Assembly (NCBI GenBank): GCA_025531455.1
Contig: JAMYHL010000019.1
Location: 558,001 to 622,000 of the forward strand
DNA from: Apiotrichum sp. Y4204
Lineage: Eukaryota > Basidiomycota > Tremellomycetes > Trichosporonales > Trichosporonaceae
DNA length: 64,000 nucleotides
Reading direction: 5' to 3'
Position 1 is the first letter of the stretch. Each line of letters starts with the position of its first letter. The translations under genes and the position numbers were made by a program. The notes beneath the pieces were generated by a model. The model saw only the letters and a program-made list of their open reading frames with translations, did no database searches and was not told where the DNA came from. Positions 58,629 through 64,000 of the stretch are shown piece after piece.

Positions 58629-60302
58629 ATGTCAACACCCGACCTCGAGAAGGGCAACCTCCACAAGCTCGCCAGCGACGCGGGCTCCGCAGAGTCCGAC
58701 TCGTCGACCCTCCACCGCGTGCTCTCCCCAGCGCGCCAGATGCAGATGCGCGGCGAGGTGCCGATCGAGCTCGTCGGCGCCATCCTCGAAAAGGGCGACC
58801 ACTTCAGCGTCACCTTTGACGGCCCCGACGACCCGCGCAACCCGCAAAACTGGTCGTAGGTGATACCCTCTAGTTAATGATTCTGACAGCAGTCTACGCA
58901 AAAAGGTCCTGCAGAACGCAATCGTGACGCTCGCAACGTTCTGGGCAGGCGTCGCCTCGGCGATTCTCTCGGGCGCAAGTCCCAGCATTGCAGAACACTT
59001 CCACGTCTCGTCCATGGTGGCGGAACTTGCCAACGGCATGTTTGTCTTTGGGTTCGCGCTCGGCCCCCAGGTGTTTGGTCCGCTCAGCGAGGTCTACGGG
59101 CGCAAGTGGCCGCTCGCGCTGGGTCTCTTCCTCGGCTCCATGTTCTCCATCCAGGTCGCTGGTGCAGGCAACCTCGCAACAGTCATGATTGGGCGGTTCC
59201 TCGGCGGCATGTTTGGCGCGGCGCCGTACGCTATCGGCGGGGGATGGTTCCATGACGTTTACGACGCGTTGCACGTTCAGGCTGGCGTTGCGTTTTTCGC
59301 GGCAGCAACAGCTGGCGGACCCGCCCTCGGCCCCCTCATCGGCGCGGGACTCTCAAGCACCGGCCCATACGGCTGGCGCTGGACCGAGTGGTTCATGACC
59401 GCCTACGGCCTGCTCGTCACCTTTATCATTGTCTTCTTCCTCGATGAATCGTACGCTCCTGCCATCCTCAAGCGCGTCGCCCTCCACCGCCGCCGCGAGA
59501 CCGGAAACTGGGCGTGGCACGCCGAACTCGACACGATCGTCATGACCCCGCGCGACATTGTCATGCGCTACGTTCTGCGTCCGGTCAAGATGCTGCTCAC
59601 CGAGCCGAGTAAGTACTGAAATGAAACACCCCACCATCCCAGCTACAAACTAACATCCCAGTGCTTCTCGTCATCACCATCCACATGTCGTTCGTGTACG
59701 CACTGCTGTACATGCTCATGTCGGCGCTTCCCGTCATTTGCGGCGAGATGCGGGGTATGGGCCCCGTGGTTTCTACTCTGCCCTTTGTCTCGGTGTTCAT
59801 CGGCATTCTCACCGGCGGAGCAATCATCATCCTCGACATGAAGCGGTACGCGCGCAAGATTGCCGAAGCCAACGCGCCCGACGGTATCCCGGAACAGCGC
59901 TTTGTCCCGATGGGCCTTGGCGCCGTCCTCCTCCCCGTCGGCCTGTTCTGGTTTGCATTCACCGGCCCGGCGCAGACATCCTCTCCGTGGCCATCAATCA
60001 TCGCGCTCGCAGTCAGCATGTGCGGCATGGTGCTCATTTTCGAGTGCGGCATCGTCTACCTGATCGACATGTATGGCGCGTTTGCAAACTCGGCCATTGC
60101 GGCCAATACCCTCACCCGCAGCATCATGGGCGGCGCGTTCCCCCTCTTCACCGCCGGCATGGTGCACAACCTCGGCCTGAGCGGCAGCTGGGCCATGGCC
60201 CTCCTCGCCTTCCTCTCCGTCGCCATGGCCCCTATCCCCCTCATCTTCTTCTACACTGGAGCCAGGCTGCGCGCCATGTCCAAGTTTAGGCTCGAGCTCT
60301 GA
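58629..60302 (+). CDS. MFS transporter, DHA1 (multidrug) type
   Basis: Three exons, 58629..58855, 58893..59608 and 59662..60302, give 527 residues. Known role: proton-coupled export of drugs, polyamines or toxic compounds across the plasma membrane. Seen: a hydrophilic N-terminus with FDGPDDPRNPQNWS (the DPxNPxNW motif just before TM1 in fungal DHA1 transporters). After TM2 is GPLSEVYGRKWPLALG, the conserved G-x-L-S-E-x-Y-G-R signature. IGRFLGGMFGAAP lies in TM4 and GGPALGPLIGAGLS in the TM5 antiporter motif. About 12 membrane segments follow, the last before a short Lys/Arg tail. The first intron has a TC|GTAGGT donor. A TATA box and an inverted repeat lie upstream. Confidence 0.94.
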
Positions 60303-60983
60303 GAGGCAATAGATTACTAGATATTATAGATATTAATCCCTGTTTCACCCAGGGACCAACATGTATTGTATGAACAACGAAGAGAGATCAAGCAAGGGTG
60401 GAGGAGGGTACCTCAACTGAGTCAGAAGGTATGGCCAGACCGACAGACCCCATCAAGGGGCCGATGACTTCCTTGCGCTTGAATGTCGTATCGATGGTAC
60501 GCGGCCGCATCTCGCGGTCGCGGAGCTCGCAACCGGTCCGGGGCCACGGCCTGAGCATCCTGGCCTCGCGTCGTGGTGAAGCGGGAGGAGCAGGGAAGGT
60601 GTACGTTGCGTCTGCGTCGCGATTTTTTTCGTGTTAACCGGCCACAGTCGCTCGGTCACTTGATTGCTTGCAGCGTGGTATATCAGCGATGCGGAGAGCG
60701 CCCGCGTCCTCTGGCCTCCTTCCATCCTCCGTGCCTCGTTTCTCCATGTGGCAGGAGCCACCAGAAGCATGAAGGAGCCTATTGCGGCGCTATCGCTGTC
60801 CGCGATGGGGGCTCGGTCCAACTCGGTCGGCGCGACAGCCAATATAGCTGGGAGGTAGATTGCTCAACGCATCAGATATTCTGATCACAGAGTCTTGTCC
60901 GGAAGGGAAATGCAGATCTGCAAAAATCAGTAAACATTCTGCAGCGGCCCCATTTCCGGAAAACATCACCTCTTCGATGTAAT
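60303..60983. other. Convergent intergenic region, MFS gene / DUF167 gene
   Basis: About 680 bp between convergent 3' ends. A 390-bp open frame on the minus strand (60453-60842) has no domain or splice support and is not taken as a gene. Confidence 0.45.
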
Positions 60984-61301
60984 CTATTCTCTGCAAAGCC
61001 CCTCCAAGCGGCCAACGAGCGCGCCAACATCCTGCGCGGCAACCTCGACACGCTTGACGCGCCCCGCCCCGCCGGCCGCGACGCGCACCGTGCTCTTCGG
61101 CACGCCGAGCGCCTTGGCGAGCGTCGCGACGATCGAAGCGTTCGCTGCGCCGCCCTCGGGGGCCGCGGTCGTGGTTACGCTCAGTGCCGCGCCCTCGCTG
61201 CCCGCCAGCTCGACCACGCCCCTGATTGCGTCGGAGCGGCTGCGCGGGGTCGCGCGCACGCGCAGCACCACCCCGCCGGGAACTAGGCGCCAGGGCTGCA
61301 T
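60984..61301 (-). CDS. DUF167/UPF0235 (YggU-like) protein
   Basis: Single exon, 105 residues, close to the family size of about 100. Seen: GGVVLRVRATPRSRSDAIRG (the family's basic, P-R/K-S/A block), AALSVTTTAAPEGGAANASI, LAKALGVPKSTVRVAAGG, and RVKRVEVAAQD, matching strand-helix order of bacterial YggU and human C15orf40. Function in the family is not known. The chosen ATG (MQPWRLVPGG) sits directly before the domain; the same frame is open for 44 codons upstream but lacks family similarity. Confidence 0.88.
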   Translation of the reverse strand: MQPWRLVPGGVVLRVRATPRSRSDAIRGVVELAGSEGAALSVTTTAAPEGGAANASIVATLAKALGVPKSTVRVAAGGAGRVKRVEVAAQDVGALVGRLEGLCRE

Positions 61302-63025
61302 TGGATAGTTGTGTTGGTAGTGGAGGGAGTGGGGATGATGGTAAGACACAATGTGGGAGGAAATCGACAACAAAGGCGGAGAGTCGCGTGGTGTACGAAA
61401 TCCACTTTCTGATGCTCTGAAAGTCGAAATCACTTCTGTATCTCCTTTGGTCCATCGCCTTCGCCATCACTCGCACTGTCTTCACTGTCCTCACCGTCCT
61501 CACCACGCGTCCCGTCGAGCACCATTGGGTGAGGGGCGTCGGACCCGCTAATATACTGATGCATGCTCTATTTACCCACTGACCATCTCTCACTTACCGC
61601 CCCATCCACCTGATGGTTTCCTACTCTGATCGCAGTCCCTCCATCCCATTGACATTGTCCGACACACCGCGCGCTCCGTGCCCTCTTCCTGCACTTTGCA
61701 CACATCGCAGAAGTGTATTTCGGGCATAGCCCCATTACGGACGCTCGCCTCTCGTGGATCCCCGGACCTTCGGTTCCCCACCCGCGGAGTGGAACGACCA
61801 AACATCCCCCAAACGCTCAGTCCTTTCCACTTTCATCGTCCACTTGTCCTTATCGTCCCGTCCTGATGTGAGCGCGAGTGACAGGTCCGACGGACAAGAA
61901 TGGCAATGCGAATCCAAACGACGCTCCAAGCGCGCGAACAGTGCAGGCGGTCCGAGCAGCGGCGCCGCACGCGCCTGGCTGGGCACCAGTCCGGCTGTCG
62001 TTTCTCACCGTGTGGGCGCGCGCAACTCGCGCGATGCACCACCGACTCCTGTCGACATTGTCTGTGATTGCTGGCAATTCTGTTTTGGTCGGCCTTATTC
62101 ACACATGCACCACTATGGTTCTCTGTCACCGTCTCGATATCGGACGGGACAGAAGCGCGTCGCCAACGTGTGGCCTCGGAGACTCAGGGCCGGGCCAAGT
62201 GCGGCATGCCTTCCCATCTCATCTTGCGAGCTCGCATCGCGCAGCGCAGAACCCAGTATCTCGCAACCCGCAATACCATCTCTGACAGTCCTGAACGTGT
62301 CACGGTGTGAGCTGGTCACTCATCACTTGCCGTGCTTCGCTCCTCGCACCTCTCTCCTCGCTTCTCTCCTCCCCGTCCCTCGCCTCGCCCCATCACTTGT
62401 CATCGCATCTGGACTCGCATCTGGACCCGCCAAGCGTCTGTGCGACGCGTCGGCCTGCACTGATCCCCCCATTGCTTGCCATCATGCGACACCCCATCCA
62501 TTCACGACTGCACAACCCTCCCACGCCATCGCATCCCACAGACCGCCGGCACCATTCCAGCGAGCCCCAACCCTCCCGTCCGTAGGACGCACAGACCAAT
62601 CAACCTCTCTCGTCCTATTGTCCACCCGGTTCCTGTTCCCTCTGTCCCGCTGTGCGATTCCGTACGTGAAACATGAGCTCCGGGCGCCAGCCGTCGCAAT
62701 CAGGTACCCCATAAGCCCCACCCATTGCCCGCGCGCTTCGGACCGACAACGCGTCGGCATCGCGAACCGCACCCGCGAGCTCGCTGTGACCCGTCGGCCG
62801 TGGAATACCTGCCGCTGACTTTTTGCTCTCTGTCACCCCCAATCTTGACCATATAAAGGAGTCTCATGCCGCTCTCTTGTCCCCTCAAGCAAACCACTGC
62901 CCACTCTCGTTAACGAGTGAGTTTCCAGCGAGAAGGAAACAAACAGCAGCTCCCCTCCCCCTCCCCGCTACCCACTAACCCCCAGAACCCACTACCCAAA
63001 CATCCCCCAACCCCCCAACCCCTCA
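61302..63025. other. Divergent intergenic region before the last gene
   Basis: 1.7 kb. A TATAAA at 62852-62857 is 170 bp before the start of the partial gene. A 354-codon open frame (61754-62818, plus) is Ser/Arg/Pro-rich without domain; it is probably chance in GC-rich leader or promoter DNA. Confidence 0.5.
62852..62857 (+). promoter_or_regulatory. TATA box of the partial coiled-coil gene
   Basis: TATAAA in CCATATAAAGGAG, 169-174 bp before the start codon at 63026, consistent with a core promoter and a leader of roughly 100 nt. Confidence 0.65.
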
Positions 63026-64000
63026 ATGGACGACACCAAGGCCCAGCTCGACATAGCCTTTGACCACCCGCACACGCTCACCACCTCGGTCTCGCGTTCG
63101 GACGCTCTCCTAGGCGACCTGTACGGCGCCTACCGCACCGCGCGGGATGCCGCGCGCGCCAAGCGCCTCGCGGCGCTGCGCACAGCCATGGCAGCCGACG
63201 AGGCGTCCCTCCTCGCAATGACCAACGAGCTCAAGGAATGTCTTGCCAAGGTGTCTGATTTCCAGGCCCGCGCCCTCGACCTCCGCTACGAAATGGCCCA
63301 CCTCGCCGTCTCCATTGACGCCGAGCAGGCCCATATTGATGGCCTCGAGGCCCTCATGAACGGCGAGCCAGCCGCCCCTACCAAGCCCACCGCAACTGCG
63401 CTCGCTGCCCGCGACCTCCCCATCGAGACCAAGCCGGAGGAGGCTCCTGCCGCGCCCAAGGACGTCGCTGCCGTGCCCCAGGGAGATGAAGCTTCGTCGG
63501 TCCCCGAGGTGAACCCCGACTCGCAGCCCGCCACTCCCGCCGCCGAAACGACCCGCGAAATCCTCGCACTCGAGCCCCAGGCCAGCGCTCCTATTCAAGA
63601 GGAGGCCGAGGCCAGCGCTTCCGTCGGAGAGGAGACCGCCCCTGTTAAAGAGGCGGCTCTTGTTAGAGAGACCTCAATTGAGCCTCACGTTGTGGCTCCC
63701 GTCGAGGCTCCAGTTGAGGCTCCTGTTGACGCTCCTGTTGACGCTCCCGCTGAGCCTACCGTTGAGGCTGAAGTTGAGGCTTCAGTTGAGGCTCCCGTTG
63801 AGGAGAAGGCCGTCGAGCAAGTCCCCGAACCCCAGGAGACCGTCATCGCGACGCCGGAGGCTGCGCCCGCGGAGCGCTCAGTTGAAATCCACGACAACGC
63901 CAAAGCTGAGGCTACTCCGGAGATTGCCGATGTCAAGCAGGAGGAAGCGCCTGTTCCGCAGGTCGTCGCCGAGCAGCAGAAGGCCGAGCCCACTCCGGTG
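63026..64000 (+). CDS. Coiled-coil protein with VEAP repeats (partial, cut by window end)
   Basis: Open from the ATG at 63026 to the last base, 325 codons without a stop or a clear intron; the 3' end is outside the window. Seen: about residues 1-115 form a charged Ala/Leu-rich helical region (YGAYRTARDAARAKRLAALR, SDFQARALDLRYEMAHLA), likely a coiled coil. Then a Pro/Ala/Glu-rich stretch with degenerate Val-Glu-Ala-Pro units (63700-63810). The family is unknown. The TATA box at 62852, the CT/CA-rich leader and the steady reading frame support a real gene. No membrane segment or catalytic motif is visible. Confidence 0.8.
   Translation, partial: MDDTKAQLDIAFDHPHTLTTSVSRSDALLGDLYGAYRTARDAARAKRLAALRTAMAADEASLLAMTNELKECLAKVSDFQARALDLRYEMAHLAVSIDAEQAHIDGLEALMNGEPAAPTKPTATALAARDLPIETKPEEAPAAPKDVAAVPQGDEASSVPEVNPDSQPATPAAETTREILALEPQASAPIQEEAEASASVGEETAPVKEAALVRETSIEPHVVAPVEAPVEAPVDAPVDAPAEPTVEAEVEASVEAPVEEKAVEQVPEPQETVIATPEAAPAERSVEIHDNAKAEATPEIADVKQEEAPVPQVVAEQQKAEPTPV
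63700..63805 (+). repeat. Degenerate 15-18-bp coding repeat (V-E-A-P units)
   Basis: Units of the type GTTGAGGCTCC(A/T/C) recur about eight times, some changed to GTTGACGCTCC. Val-Glu-Ala-Pro or Val-Asp-Ala-Pro is encoded. Such repeats expand by slippage. Confidence 0.75.

Noticed and set aside
60453..60842. 129-codon minus-strand open frame between convergent genes
   Set aside because: No domain, no splice signals; likely chance.
61754..62818. 354-codon plus-strand open frame
   Set aside because: No family resemblance, Ser/Arg/Pro/Cys mixture, lies upstream of a TATA box of the next gene. It could be checked by transcript reads.

Overview
The window is nuclear DNA of a basidiomycete fungus, most likely a tremellomycete yeast of the Trichosporonales type. 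The basis is GC-rich coding sequence, many very short spliceosomal introns (most 33 to 57 nt, GTGAGT/GTAAGT donors, a CTGAC or CTAAC branch site a few bases before the AG), tRNA genes with introns, and typical fungal eukaryotic genes (BMS1, NOC2, VPS23, Zn2Cys6 factor). The species call is inference; there is no rRNA or mitochondrial gene. I see no bacterial operon, CRISPR array, transposon or viral gene.

Layout, left to right. 756-4894 (-): long serine-rich protein with a possible Byr4/Bfa1-like (septation network) tail. 6929-10608 (+): BMS1 GTPase of the small-subunit processome. 10786-12705 (-): VPS23/TSG101 ESCRT-I subunit. 13031-13392 (+): small one-pass membrane protein. 13632-15947 (-): mitochondrial PPR protein. 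17148-18941 (+): divergent protein kinase. 19153-27675 (-): 2785-residue HEAT/armadillo-like protein that resembles UNC80. 28127-28777 (+): L-rhamnose mutarotase. 29180-31463 (+): NOC2. 31700-33109 (-): conserved fungal coiled-coil protein. 33821-34753 (-): pyridoxamine phosphate oxidase. 35597-36640 (-): metallophosphoesterase. 38126-41451 (+): one-pass, Ser/Thr-rich membrane protein.

The right part is more accessory. It has a tRNA-Pro(TGG), a GNAT acetyltransferase, a tRNA-Thr(AGT), a Baeyer-Villiger-type flavin monooxygenase, a Zn2Cys6 transcription factor divergent from it, an unknown protein, a tRNA-Gln(CTG), a low-complexity protein with a duplicated motif, a RING-CH membrane E3 ligase with two micro-exons, a small membrane protein, a DHA1 MFS transporter, a DUF167 protein, and the start of a coiled-coil/VEAP-repeat protein cut by the window end.

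The genes do not form operons. BMS1 and NOC2 both serve ribosome assembly, and VPS23 and the RING-CH protein both belong to membrane-protein turnover. The only local regulatory hypothesis I can support is that the Zn2Cys6 factor controls the neighbouring monooxygenase, whose upstream region holds a CGG-N11-CCG palindrome. Exon borders were worked out by hand from splice signals and reading-frame continuity.
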